Assembly: GCA_026261815.1 (NCBI GenBank)
Contig: JAMPIT010000230.1
Location: 40,756,501-40,820,500, forward strand
DNA length: 64,000 nt
Origin: Monarcha castaneiventris obscurior
Lineage: Eukaryota > Chordata > Aves > Passeriformes > Monarchidae
Direction: 5' to 3'
Part shown: positions 49,071 to 60,896 of the stretch, piece by piece
How the letters are laid out: the number at the start of each line of letters is the position of its first letter
How positions within the stretch are numbered: position 1 is the first letter of the stretch
Program-made: the position numbers and the translations under genes
Notes under the pieces: model-generated
What the model was told of the DNA's origin: nothing
Database searches by the model: none
The model's input: only the letters and a program-made list of their open reading frames with translations

Positions 49071-52000
49071 ATAGTATAGCTAATGAAGGCTTACCACAAT
49101 CAGCAGCAAAACCATTAGGACCTGTCTTTGGATTTAGAGAAATGTACTACTGCCAAGGCAGTCCTCTGGAGGATGTGAAGAAAAAGAAGGAGGACATGAA
49201 AAAACATACAAACTGTCCTGCTCCCTTCAGTCTTTTCTTGGATGATTGGACTGGAGAACTATGGTGATCTGGGTACCAATTTCTTACACACCATGGCTGC
49301 ACACAAGCACATGTGGTGTGCTTATTTTTGCTACCTTTTGGCAGGGCCTGATGCCGTGGGCTCTGAAGCAGAGACCTCAAACGCCTGTGCTGTGAGAAAC
49401 GCGGCTGTGCTGTGGAACAGCAGGAAAGTGTCCACTCTCGGGGACCAGCCACTTGAGGGAGCCAAGATGACATGCACTAAGAGCTGGGAGATTATATAAG
49501 CATTTTTGGAGTGTTTCAGCTGGAATCACCTCTTCTTCTGTAATATTAAATCAGTTGGGTCAGAAAACTCTGAGAGCTTCTGTCCCAGATTTAAATGGTT
49601 TTTAATTTGGCTTCCAAATGAAGTCTTGCACAGTTGTGCTCAGTCTGCCCCCTTTGATAACTTTTGATGGTATGTGTGTGTGTGTCTCAGTTTCCAACAG
49701 ATTTGGTAGCTGTTCAGAAAGCTTAGCATTAACTTTCTACAGGTTGCATGAAAACAGACAGAAAATAGTCACGGAAATAGGTAAAGGTGAGCTCCTTTTA
49801 TCAGTAAATCAGTTAATATAGTTGGAAAAGACACACAACCACTTGGCCTGCAAAATTTCCTTCAAGTCCAAGCCTACTGTCTCTATTTTAAACATTAGAT
49901 ACTCCTCAGAGGAGAAAGTTATGAAAGAGTTAGAGGAAAGCAGTTATATGCCATAGGAAGTCAGGATGCAGTGGTCAGTGAGATATTCATTTAGATATTA
50001 CACAGTGACTTTTTCAGTACGGTTCACTTTTCCTCTCATCTCTTCCACACAACTTCCTTTCCCCAAGACACAGGGGCTATTTTCTCCCATCTCATGAACT
50101 CCAGCTGGTATCTTAATCTTAAAGCAACATTTTCAGGAGCACTATGACTCCAAGGAGAAAGCTCAAAGACTTAACTTTTCCTAGATTTTTAGCCCATGGA
50201 ATTTATCCTACAGTGAAAATTTCTTCATGGAGCCAGGAGACTTCCCCAGTTTTGGGTCCCACAAGAATTCTTGCCTTTCCTAATAGGACTTTGTACTATC
50301 CAGTTCAACAGTTTGGATCTGAGAGTGTCTGAATTCCATCTCAATGACCTTGTGTGAGGGTAGTGGGATCTTGTATCCATGGCGATCTTGTTCCTGAAGG
50401 ACTGTGTTGTCTCCAAGTCATGACATGAGCAAGGAAAAGAGAAAACTAGGAGGCAAGGGGAGGCAGAGCATACTAAAAGAGAGGGTTACATGCAATGCTT
50501 ACCTGGCACCTAAAAGGATCACCACACTCCTCCCTCCCTGATTTTACTAAGTTGTAGACTTCTGTGGGTGTGTTATAGACAGGACTGTTTCTTGCAGAGG
50601 CTCTTAAAGGAAAATGGTAAAACATTGTAAGAGTTTTGTAGACCATTGTTCAAGTTTCCTTTAAAATGCTGTACAAGTTTCAAAAATTGTTGCTCAAAGT
50701 CTACAGAAGTGACAACACAACCCTGTGGTTTTACCTGTAATTCATCTCCATGTGTACTGGGAAACAGCATTAGAATTTTGGCAGTAGTGTTACATTATGA
50801 GCTCTCATTTGTGTTTCCTTTTCCCCCAGGCAGATTTATTTCTTGTCCACATCAAAATGCTGAGACTGTTCTGTCCATCAGGACCATGGCGTGGAAAGGA
50901 GATCTTATCAAAATGCATCTTGCATCTTGGCATGGAAAACTTGGTGTCAGTAGAGACATTTAGCAAGTGGACAGAAACACAAAGTTTCCATACTAACAGA
51001 CACTGTATCAAATAAATAAATAAAAAATAATAATGGATGACAGCAATGGCATCACTGCTATACACTGAAATACAGCAGCAGCAAGTCAATGCCATTTGCC
51101 TGTAAGGAAAACCTCAGAAAAACTCCACCTGGGAATGGGAATAGGATTAGCACATGACAGAAGGATGATATTAAACATCATGCCTTTTGCCCAAAACAAG
51201 CCTTTCTTCTGAAAAGACAGAAGGTGTCAATTCAAGGGCACTAAAGCCATGTGCTTTTTAAAAAGACCTCATTTTGCAATGCATGTATGGATGTGTCTCT
51301 TTCTCTCTTCATATCCCTACACATGTAAATACTCATTCTTTCCTCACCATCAAGAAAGATGAAATGGCCTATAGGTAAAATACCTATACATGAACCTTCT
51401 TGACATAAAAATGTCTCCTCACAGCAGTTCCAAGTATATACTGCAGAAGCTGTTGCAAAGGAATAAAAGCATCAGTTCCATTCACCTTCTGCTGTCTTGT
51501 CCTTGTGTTCTGGAAAAAATGTGCCTTTATTTAGAAAACAGAACTAACACAGAAGCAATTTTCACATCACTGGTCCTTCAGCCTCCTCAAATACCGTTTG
51601 TGGTGTCTGCTTTCATGCAAGAGAATGGGGCCACATAAAAGCAATCACAAGGATGAAAATGTTCTCAGCAGGAGGAAATGGGATTATCAAAAAGCAGAGG
51701 AATACGGCTTATGAATGTTTTGTACTCTTGGGCATCCATATATCATTTGAGCTATGTGAAGTGTTAATAGATAGATCTAAAAATAAAGAGTACATTTTTT
51801 ATTAACTTATTAAGCTTTCATAATCAGGAGCTGAATATGTTTGGCTAATAAAGACATCAGACCACATCCATAGGAAGACAGTGGACATAATTGGCTGAAA
51901 TGGAAATCTATGGGTCTTTGTGAGGCCATTCAGGAATGCAGACACTGAGTTACTGTTTTCTAGAGAAAATACATAGAATAAGTTTGATGGCATCTCTGTG

Positions 52001-53527
52001 ACATCCTAAACCTATCCTTGCCCTGCTTCCCCTATGTAGATATGAGTAGTTCCAGATTTTTTTCAGAAAAAAATCTGCCCAAAGGAAAAGATGATTCAAG
52101 GGAAATATGGTACCGGAGAGCAAATTAAATGGAGAAAACAAACCACTGAATGCTCTTTCTTGGGATCTCATGACCTTCCAGGCCTTTGGCTGAGCTAAAC
52201 AAACTGCTGGATGCACCAGAATAGGGAGTTAATTTACAAGCTGGAGAGCCTGGACCAGCTTTCTCAGGTCACCTTCTCATGAAGGCTGAATCTGTTTGCA
52301 TCCTTGCCTGGCTATGCTGAAGGAGAGAGATTAGCAGGAGAGGCTGGAGTGATGGTTATTGAGCGTGTGATGTCTTCTTATGATCCAAGGATCCATTTGA
52401 ACTGGTTCCTGGAGAAGTCTGGTCTGACTCCACACTGATCTGTGTGTCAGGCCTGGTGCAGGGGTGAGGCAGGGGTTTTGAACACCGTAATGACATTTTT
52501 GGGAATCAGACTTTTATGAAGACTGCTCATTATCACTTAATCACCTCAATGATAGCTGCTCATGGCAACCATAGTACAAAGGTTATATAAAAAGCATCAA
52601 AGTGGAGGACTCCAGAGCTTATGGTGATTTTCACGGGCTGATGGGCTGTAAAAAGCAGGGAAAGAGCTCTCCTGTTGTCCAGTTAAAAGTCAGAGGAATC
52701 AGAGTAGTGTTACTGTCTTTTGTGGTTGGAAAGGCTTCCTTCTCAGTCTTCCAGCATCCTCCAGCCAGGCATCTCCCTTTCCCCATGCTAATCATCCCTG
52801 TCCCTCATGATAAAACCACCTCAGGACAGTCTGGCTGCACACCAGCCTTGCCAGACATCAAGGGAATGAAGTCCAGAAAGAGAGAGAGCACAAAAACAGA
52901 CATCACAATCACGGAGAAACCTTTTTCAAGGGGAAAAGCCCTGATGAAGAAGGAAACCTCCAGACCATACAAAAGCTTGTTTGGTGATGAAATAGGAAAG
53001 GAAAAACTTTTCTTTTCATCCCTTGATTCCAAGACATGCATTATATATTGTTTATTTACACATATACCCCCTGCCTTTTGCCACAGCCTTTCTGAGAACC
53101 TTACCTTGAAAACTGTGCTGTGCATTAGCCTAAGGAACTAATCTGAATCCAACAGTCCTGTCTGGGTGCCCATCAGCAACTTCTGGAGCCACTGGTCAAT
53201 GTTAATTGCACTTGGCAGGATGAAGTTTCAGAAAGGAAGTTTCCACTAGTTATATTAGTAAAAAAAAAGTGGAAAAAAAGTGACAAAGAATGCTCCTGGA
53301 TGTTCCAGGCTGCCATCTAAACTCTGCTTATCCTAGAGAAAAGAGGTCTTTACCTCAAGGCACAAGGTCTTAGTACAGGCTTCATACTTTTGCTCATGTG
53401 ATTACTTATTAAGTTTTACTTTTTTTTAATACCATTGTCTCCACATGGCCAAAACCTGGTATGACTTGAATTGAAAGACCAAACATTGCCTGTATTTTAA
53501 AAGGAAATTCTACCTAAATAAAAAAAA
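49071..53527. other. Intergenic sequence, no gene supported
   Basis: Mostly AT-rich unique sequence. A short AAAT tract lies at about 51,011-51,030 and a TG tract near 49,672. A 179-codon + frame at 52,602-53,141 has no signal peptide, domain or repeat that I recognise, and its length is within chance for this window. Confidence 0.5.
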
Positions 53528-53542
53528 GGGGGGGGGGGGGGG
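53521..53542. repeat. A-run followed by 15-G run
   Basis: Seven or more A are followed by fifteen consecutive G (53528-53542), making a homopurine tract on the + strand. Long G-runs like this are prone to slippage and sequencing length error. Confidence 0.9.
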
Positions 53543-55429
53543 CAGAAAGAGGGGTGTTTTGAACTCACGATTTTAAATTTTGTATTTTAAGAGAAAAAGA
53601 AATCTTTTTTTTTCTGTAATACCTGTAAAATCATATTCCTTCTTTGTTTTGAAATGTCACATCATCCGATGCAGTAATTGCATGCAGCTGTTATATAATT
53701 GTTCCACATACTTCTATAAAAAATTTTATTTCTATATTTCAAATTTGCATTAAAAAAGCAGAAAGCGTAAGATTTTTTTGGATGTTATTACGTGGCAGGC
53801 ACCTCATGGGGACAATAACTATTCATTTGTTCTCAACAGTCCCCCAAAAGGCAGCTCAAAGCTTCCTGCAGGAGCTGGTGTGGACCTTGGGAAGTTGCAC
53901 CCTCCAGCTCTTTGCCTCCAGTTTTGTTTGTGGAAGACAACATGGAATGCCCGGGTTGGGACTAAGTGACAATACCTTAAGGGTAAAACCCCCACCCTCC
54001 TTTGTGTTCCCTGTTGCTGTCTGCAAAGCCCTCCTTTGGCCTCAGCCTCCCCAAGCCCACAAAACTGTTCTTCAGCCTGCTCTCTCCAGCTTCACTTGGA
54101 AGGTCAGGCAGTAATACCTTACCTGTTGCATTTAGGTTAGAAAACTGACTTTAAATGGAGCCCCATACTTTATAACTCAGTGTTTACAAGTGCCTGTTCT
54201 GAGAGGCTGAAGAGAAGCAACACGTTTTTTTTTCCTGTTGACTGAATTGGGTGTCACTGATTTCCTCCTCCTGAAGGCAGGCAAGAACAAAATGACTGAT
54301 ATATACAGGAGCCCCCCTCAAGGGAGTAAGTGCCAAAATAACTCATCTGAGGAGCTCCCCCTCACTGGAATGCCACCTAATGCTAACCGTGATGCCAGAG
54401 TTAATTGCAGCAGTCAGCTGTTGCATTTCATCTGCAAGTCCTGCTCAGTTTAATTAACCTTTGGGGAATTAGCATTTTGTTGACTTACAGTACCTGCTTT
54501 GAATTTCTGGCAGTGTTAGAGAAACACTGTGACTTGTTCCACTCAGAGAAGAGTGATGCCCAAAGGCAGTGCCTTTAAAGGATGGTCCCTGGGCAGCAGC
54601 AGGCTGATCCTGAGTCAGAAGAGCTTGGACAGAAAGAGCCTATACCTCTCCTGTCACCTGACTCACACCCCACTGTGCTGGAATTATTCATTCACCCCCA
54701 CAATGGGGTCATTCTGGGAGAATTCCATATTCCTCCCAGAGTTTCCTGAGCATTTTTCATACTTGTTCATCACTTTGTGTTTACAGTAATTTCCAAGCAC
54801 CTCCTTCCACCTGCCAGTGCTCTGCCTGCATTTATCAAATAACATCCATGTTCTGCCTCTGAAAAATCACCAGGGGACCACCTGCAAGTTTCAAGAAATG
54901 ATGCCCATCCTAGGAGAGTGCAACCTACTGGACCCATCTGTCCTGGTGCAGTGAGCTGTTGGTAGCTCCAAGGAAGTGTTGTCTGGCCAGGAATGAGACT
55001 TGAGTCTGGCTAAGCAGTGTGTGTCTTGGGGCTTGCAGCTATCTAAGAGCCAGCCTGGCTTTGGAATAGGTGTTGCTCAAGTTCCTTAAATCGGGCTGCC
55101 AGGATTATGCCCACCAAAGAAGGTGTTTCCAGCCTCTCTGAAGAGATCTGTGCTGCTGCCTTCTACCATGCCTCACCTTTCTGACCTACACCTGTTCTGT
55201 GGCTTTTCCCCCCTTTGCTTATCTCTGGGCAACATCTGAGGAACCACTGCAAGGGGCAGGAGATGAAGTTATTGCAGGTGGCCTAAGGGAATGACAGCCA
55301 TGAGAGATGTGGCAAGTCAGAGTGGTGCTTGGGCTGGAAGGGAAGGATGCAACACTGGGGTGCTGGGAAGGGAGGTAATGTTGATGCTGAGTCACCAACC
55401 CTGGACTTAAGAGACCATGGTTTAATAGA
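53543..55429. other. Intergenic sequence, no gene supported
   Basis: Unique sequence with GC-richer patches at 53,800-54,110 and 54,540-55,060. The + frames at 53,778-54,114 and 54,529-54,789 lack family features. The 206-codon minus frame at 55,283-55,903 runs antisense through the neighbouring CR1 and is rejected as a gene. Confidence 0.5.
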
Positions 55430-55543
55430 CTTGTGGATGTGGTGCTTAGGGACACAGTTTAGTGGTGGATTTGGCAGTGCTGGGTTAATGGTTGGACTTG
55501 ATGATCTTAGAGGTCTTCTCCAAATTAAATAATCCTGTAATTC
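55430..55543 (+). mobile_element. CR1 LINE 3' end, + orientation
   Basis: The order GTGGTGCTTAGGGACAC, TTTAGTGGTGGATTTGGC, AGTGCTGGGTTAATGG, TTGGACTTGATGATCTTAGA, GGTCTTCTCC and AATAATCCTGTAATTC matches the avian CR1 subfamily whose 3' end reads GGTTGGACTCGATGATCTTAGAGGTC, then CAACCT, then TGATTCTA. The terminal octamer repeats have decayed to ATCCTGTAATTC. It is 5'-truncated, as is usual for CR1. More of the same element may extend left of 55,430. Confidence 0.8.
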
Positions 55544-58500
55544 AGTGATGTGGCGCTGGTTAGTTGCAGGCTGAGGACACAGGGCAGAAGAGGTCTCTGA
55601 ATGCTGCAAAGCACTGCTGAGTGGTGTCCACACTGGCATGAATGACCACTCCCATGTCTTGCTGCCACTTACTATTTGTCCTGTTTTTACCTGATTCAGC
55701 CACCACAACCATATCTGAGAGGAGGCAGCAGCTGGCCAAGGTGTTTGTCCAGAAGATGGAGGAGCCCGGCCCAGCCTTGCCAGCTTGAGCACAGTTCCAG
55801 CAAGGGTAGTGGGCCTGGCCTCACCAGGAGAGGACTGCTCCTCCCAGGACTGACTTAACCAACCTCGTACCATGAACTGACCTTCTGCTGTTCTCCGTGC
55901 CAAGTGGATCCCAAGCTTCTTGCCTGGGGATTAAACACTGCCTATCTGAAAGTCTTCTGCTTCCAGCAAGGGAGGACATCTTTAGGGCAGCAGCACGCAG
56001 TGCACTCTCAGCAACTCTCTCTGCAGCAGGCTGACCCTGCCTCCTACCATCCACGCTGTGCTTGGCTTTCTCCCCTGCCTTTGAAGAGTGCTGAGAACAG
56101 AGGAAAATCAATGAGACTTTGTGAAATAACTGTAGCTTGTGCTCTGGGCAGAGAAGTGAGAAAGCACATTATAGATATTCTGGATCAATAGGATTCATGC
56201 AGCATTTGAGCTTCTACTTTAGCTCTCATACTAATGTACTTTTGTCTTTACCTCTGATTTGGGGGACTTTAATGGGATCTACTGTAAAAAGAGTTTTCTG
56301 TGAAAAGGGCAAGAAGGGTATCATCTGTGAGAAACAGGAAGTACTGGTTTTCCCATAATCACTTTCCTTTCCCCACCAGAGATCTATAAACTTCTTACTC
56401 AGAGGTCTGACCATAGTTTAAGGGTACAAATAAGAAACACAAAAACCAAAATATAAAAAAGACGGATTTAGGTTATTTGGAAAGCTGATGCACAGGCATC
56501 CAGACATTTTCCTGTCAATTTAGCAGTCACTTCAGAAGACAACATAACATTTACATCCTTTACAACAGAAAAAAGCAAAGCAGCCTGCTATCAAAAGAGT
56601 TGTCTCTGGCACATTTTTTGACTGAGGTGTGGTGGGGTGTTTTTATCCCCTCTACAGGTGTATCAACCTTGGTGTGAAACAGAATAATTACTGCTGGTTT
56701 GTAAGAAAAGGTGATAATTTGAAGCATATTTTGGGCTCTTATTCCTGAGGGGATTCAGTTGAAAAACTGTTCAACTGCAGTTTTCAACATTGCTAAACTA
56801 ATATACCATTCAATGGAAGATTTGCTGCCATGTTGTCTGAGACTACATTTACCTGACTGCCTGTCTATTTATACCTGGAAAATTCTTTGGCAGCAAATGA
56901 CACCATTAATTTCGTACCAGTTTGTTATTTTATGAGAAAGCAAATAAGGGTTTTTTGATTTTTTTTTTTTCTGTTCTGCATTTACAGGGTGTGAGGGTTC
57001 AAAAGGGCCCTTGCTTCATCTAGCTGGGATGTTTCCTATAAACAAAGATGGTCACAGTTTCAGAGATTGAGTCTGTAGTAGTTACTTTGCCAGGGAAAAT
57101 ATTTTATCATTTGTTTGTTTTTACAAATAAACACAAGGTTTGTTTCACCAGTCCACCTACACTCTGTTTTGTCAATGGAGCTGCAACAGAACAGCACTGG
57201 TTTTATAAAGGGAGAATCAGACTAGTCTAGTACTAACATTTTTTTCCGCTCCCTCTAGCTAATAAAATTCTTTAGTTTAGGGCATTGTTCATCCCTCCCT
57301 GCCCTACTCCAGTCGGGGATATTCCCCATACTAGCCTGGGTAAGAGTAGAGGTTTGCATCTCAACAAAAGCAATGGGTTACTTCTCTTCCAAAATCCAGC
57401 CGACACATCCCACCCTATCACGTATTTCTTAGTAAGAAGCATTTGGCTGGGCTGTTCAGGCCTTAGTTTTTCACCTAAAATGCAAGGAGACTCCCAGCTG
57501 AGGTTATAGTGCCATCTCCATTAATTATGTACCTAATTCTCAGTGCTCTGGAAGGAGAGACAACCCCCTGAGCTCCCTGGAGTTCAGTCCTGTTTGATGC
57601 TTGTCTGCACCGTCTCCTTCTGCTTGGCTGACTGCAACTCCCACTCTGCCAAACCTCTCTAGCCCTGTGGTAGGCACCAGGCTTTCAGGAAATCCTTTCT
57701 GAACATCAGCCATAACAAAAATCCCTCAAACCATTATCATCACACTTGGCTGCAACCGCTTGGGTTAAACCTCTGCCTTCCTGAAACATTTTACTTACGA
57801 CCTTTTGCATTTCACTTCACATGGTCCTTCAGTTAAACAACAGCACAGACTGTATGAAAGTGAAGGCTGCTCTGGAGATGATGGATGAGGCTCCCCCTGC
57901 TCCCCACCTCTTGCAGCCCGTGAGTCATTTGCTAATTTCCTCAGCTAAAACTGACAGACAATTACCCGGCATTTCATCACAGCCAAACAGATTTTTTTCT
58001 CAGAGCTCACTGTCTATCTTTGGATAGCAATGACTACAAAAACTGCTGCCTATAACATTGTCTCTCAAATCTTTAATATTTTATTGCTATTGCTCTGAGT
58101 TCTTGCTCTCTTTCCTCTCCGAGGGTTAAGATAACTTAAATGTAATACTGCACAATAAGATGCATCTTGCATCTTTGCTGCTCCGAATCTTTTTCCATAT
58201 CTGCTTCTTCACAGCACAATATTCAAGAGCTATTCTGTTAACTGCTTTGTATAAATATTGGAGTAAATCATTTTATTAATGAGTATTTTTAAAGGTTGGG
58301 TTTTTTAGTAAATGCAACTCAGTGACTCTCCCAAGTGCTTCTTTATTGCAGATGATGATGATGTTTAATTTAAATGTAGTATTTATAGTATTGTGCAATA
58401 TCTAACAAAAATCCCAGAGGTCCCCCCTCCTCCAAAGCTTTGGCTGGACTCTCAGCTTCACTAGATGGAGTGTTCCACTGTTTGGCAGACAGCCCAAGTG

Positions 58501-59109
58501 CCAGAGGGCCTCTTCCCCCCACAGTGGGAAGGTCTCTGTCTTTGGGTAGTCTGTGCCTGTAGTAAATCCCTCCTCAGTGTGCCTGTGCTCGGGGCAGCCC
58601 TGTGCTCTGTAGCTGCTGCCTGTGAAGGCACCACTGGCAGATCCTGGCTGCCTGAGCCACCGACTTCCCATGGCTCAGGGACTTCTCTGCTGACCACAAG
58701 TGGGACTGGGACCAGCTTCAGAGACTGCTGTCCCAAACTGAGGAGCCTATAAGCAGGATGATGGCTGGGAAGAAGGGACCCTGTGCTCTCCCAATAGCTG
58801 ATACAGGGGAAGATTTTTAGAGTCCCTCTAGTTCAAACTAATAGCAGAGGATAATTGGCCTGGGATCTGCTGTAACAAAGGCCAGGGATGTTTCATGCTC
58901 AGTGAGAAAATATTCGGTCACCCTGCCCTTCTAAGGACTCCTCGGAGATTTTATAATGATCATCTGATACTCAGTTTTGATTCTTTACAAATTGATCAAA
59001 TGCCCTATTTTAAAACATAAGATCTTCCCTTGCAGAGATTCTCCAGCTTCAGAGGAATGATGTACCACACCATTTTAAAAGGCAACATCTTCTTTGGTAG
59101 GATAAGAAA
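55544..59109. other. Intergenic sequence, no gene supported
   Basis: A poly-T-rich patch lies near 56,950. The unique stretch 57,480-58,380 has TTAATTA-type sites and a perfect 12-bp palindrome AAGATGCATCTT (58157-58168), and could be a conserved noncoding element. A GC-richer patch at 58,420-58,760 carries open frames on both strands with no domain. Confidence 0.5.
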
Positions 59110-59282
59110 GCACATTCTTCCCAGAGAAGTTGTGGATGCCCCACCCCTGAAAGTGTTCAGGGCTAGGTTGGATGAGGCCCTGAGCAACTTGGTCTGGTGG
59201 AAGATGTTCCTGTCTGTGATGGAGGGGTTGGAACTAGATGATCTTTAAGGTCCTTTCCAACCCAAACCATTGTATGATTCTA
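59110..59282 (+). mobile_element. CR1 LINE 3' end, + orientation, fairly well preserved
   Basis: Reads through the standard CR1 3' landmarks in order: CCCAGAGAAGTTGTGGATGC, CCCTGAAAGTGTTCAGG, TAGGTTGGATGAGGCCCTGA, GCAACTTGGTCTGGTGGAAG, ATGGAGGGGTTGGAACTAGA, TGATCTTTAAGGTCCTTTCC, AACCCAAACCATTGTATGAT and TCTA. The end carries one remnant of the ATTCTATG terminal repeat. It is 5'-truncated to about 170 bp. It is less diverged than the copies at 48.7 and 55.4 kb, so probably a younger insertion. Confidence 0.92.
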
Positions 59283-60089
59283 CATCTGGGCAGCCAGTCA
59301 AAGCTAAAATGGTCCCAGGAGCTGATGATATTTTCTGTTCCTAGGAGAGGCCGAAGAGTCCCAAGCTCTGTGGTTTGATTTCATCATGTTCTCTGTATGA
59401 AACCATCTCCCTCTCAGCTTTTTAACCTTTTGATGTGCTAAATCCCTGTCATTTATACTGCATTGGTTAGCTGTGAATGCAGTTTGGGAAGAGTCTGCAT
59501 AGCCCTGGTAGGTGTTGCACATGGGCAGGTGGGCTTCATAACCTAAAAACGTTGTGTGTTCAAATAGACAGGTGCTTCAGTCTACTCCTTTATACTTTTT
59601 CAGGCTAAAATTTATCCCTGGCCATCTTAAACCCATTTTTTTTTCCTGGTGATTATTTCCTCACCTTCTGGCATAAGTGCTAGAGAGCAAGCATACCTGC
59701 CCTAAAAGGGCCCTTCTTCTCCTCGACCGTGGTGTCTCCATCCCTCTGTCTGTCCTTGTGGCCCCATCTGCCCCTGCATCCACTCAACTGGAACCTCAAC
59801 ACCACAATCAGAGCTGCAGAAAATATGCCAGGCTTTGGAAGACAACTCTTACTGTAAGGCATAAAACGTAGAAGAGTGGAAAAATTAACCAAATCAGCCT
59901 TAATTTGGGAGTAAAAATATGACGTTAATTAATCTATTTTCAAAACTTACACGCACCTCTTGCTCTTGGCTAGATCTTAACAGCTGGCAAGATCTCAGAT
60001 GGTAGAAATGTTTCCTGCTCCTATTTACTCAACTAAAAATAGCTGTGAGTGCTAAACCACCCTAGCACTTCAACCTAGCACTTCTGCAT
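59283..60089. other. Intergenic sequence, no gene supported
   Basis: Unique sequence with short open frames only. I see nothing recognisable here. Confidence 0.5.
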
Positions 60090-60234
60090 TCTGTACATGT
60101 GCATATATAAATATCTATATAATGGGTGCATATTTTACATATATTTATATACACATAGGTAAAACGCATATGAAACATGCATATGACTTACAAATGTGTG
60201 CACACATGTATGCACACACACACACACACACACA
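60090..60234. repeat. Alternating purine-pyrimidine tract ending in (CA)11
   Basis: A stretch rich in TGCATATA, ACATATAT and CATATG steps leads into GTGTGCACACATGTATG and a perfect (CA)11 microsatellite at 60213-60234. Confidence 0.85.
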
Positions 60235-60316
60235 AACTGACACAAATTGTGCCTTAATTCGGTCTCTCTGGATGGGAGAGATTTTTAGAGTCTTTTCCAG
60301 GAGCCCAGGAGACAAA

Positions 60317-60892
60317 TGGGACAGTTCAGCATTCACTGCTTTCAGATAGTTGTTTATTTAAGTTTTATCAGAGAGATAGAGCTACCAGCATAATGCAGAC
60401 ATAGCACAAAAGCAGAGAATGCTAGGAACGACCAATTATCAAGACTGCACAGCTTATTTAAAGGTAAATTACTCAATGAGAGCTTAAAAGGAAAGGTATT
60501 TTTACTTTTCCACCAATGTTCAGTAAATCACTTTGTCACGTAGACAGGAACTGTGGAATTTTCTATCCAATCATCCTAAACTACTTTTACTGCAGAATAT
60601 GGGGGACTCGAAGAAGAAGGAAGAAGGCCTGGAAACTACAGCAATCCTCCATCCTTGAGATCTTACTTCTTATCTATTTACTATACTAACAAACCTAAAA
60701 TCTCTGAATTCTACACCCTGTGACATTCTTACATCATATTCTATCACCTAGTTCACACTCGTATAGATTCTAATTCTTCCCAGAGGGTAGGCAATTTTTT
60801 CCATGGATGAAGGTCAAAAACAGTGTTGTCCAGGGGGGGTTAAACCCTTCAAAACAGGCAGAGAAATATTCTCTGCACTCTGGATTCCCACA
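60317..60892 (-). mobile_element. Solo LTR of an endogenous retrovirus, passerine-type, 576 bp
   Basis: An old proviral LTR with no coding region. On the + strand it runs from TGGGACAGTTC (60317) to ATTCCCACA (60892), giving TG...CA ends with an imperfect inverted repeat (TGTGGGAA against TCCCA). It is flanked by CAAA at 60313-60316 and again at 60893-60896, consistent with a 4-bp target duplication. On the minus strand a TTTAAATAA box near 60,455 precedes AATAAA (complement of 60353-60358) by about 100 bp. An ATTGG (CCAAT complement) lies near 60,514 when read on the minus strand. The block with CTACTTTTACTGCAGAATATG, then ACCCTGTGACATTCTTACAT, then GAAATATTCTCTGCACTCTG matches my memory of LTR copies in songbird genomes. 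No internal retroviral sequence flanks it, so it is a solo LTR. Confidence 0.65.
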
Positions 60893-60896
60893 CAAA

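Noticed and set aside
52602..53141. 179-codon + open frame, Lys- and Ser-rich
   Set aside because: No family resemblance, no promoter or polyA arrangement around it, and length within chance expectation.
55283..55903. 206-codon minus-strand open frame, the longest in the window
   Set aside because: It is antisense to a CR1 3' end, with low-complexity Pro/Ser composition and no domain. A stop-free run this long is expected about once by chance in 64 kb over six frames.
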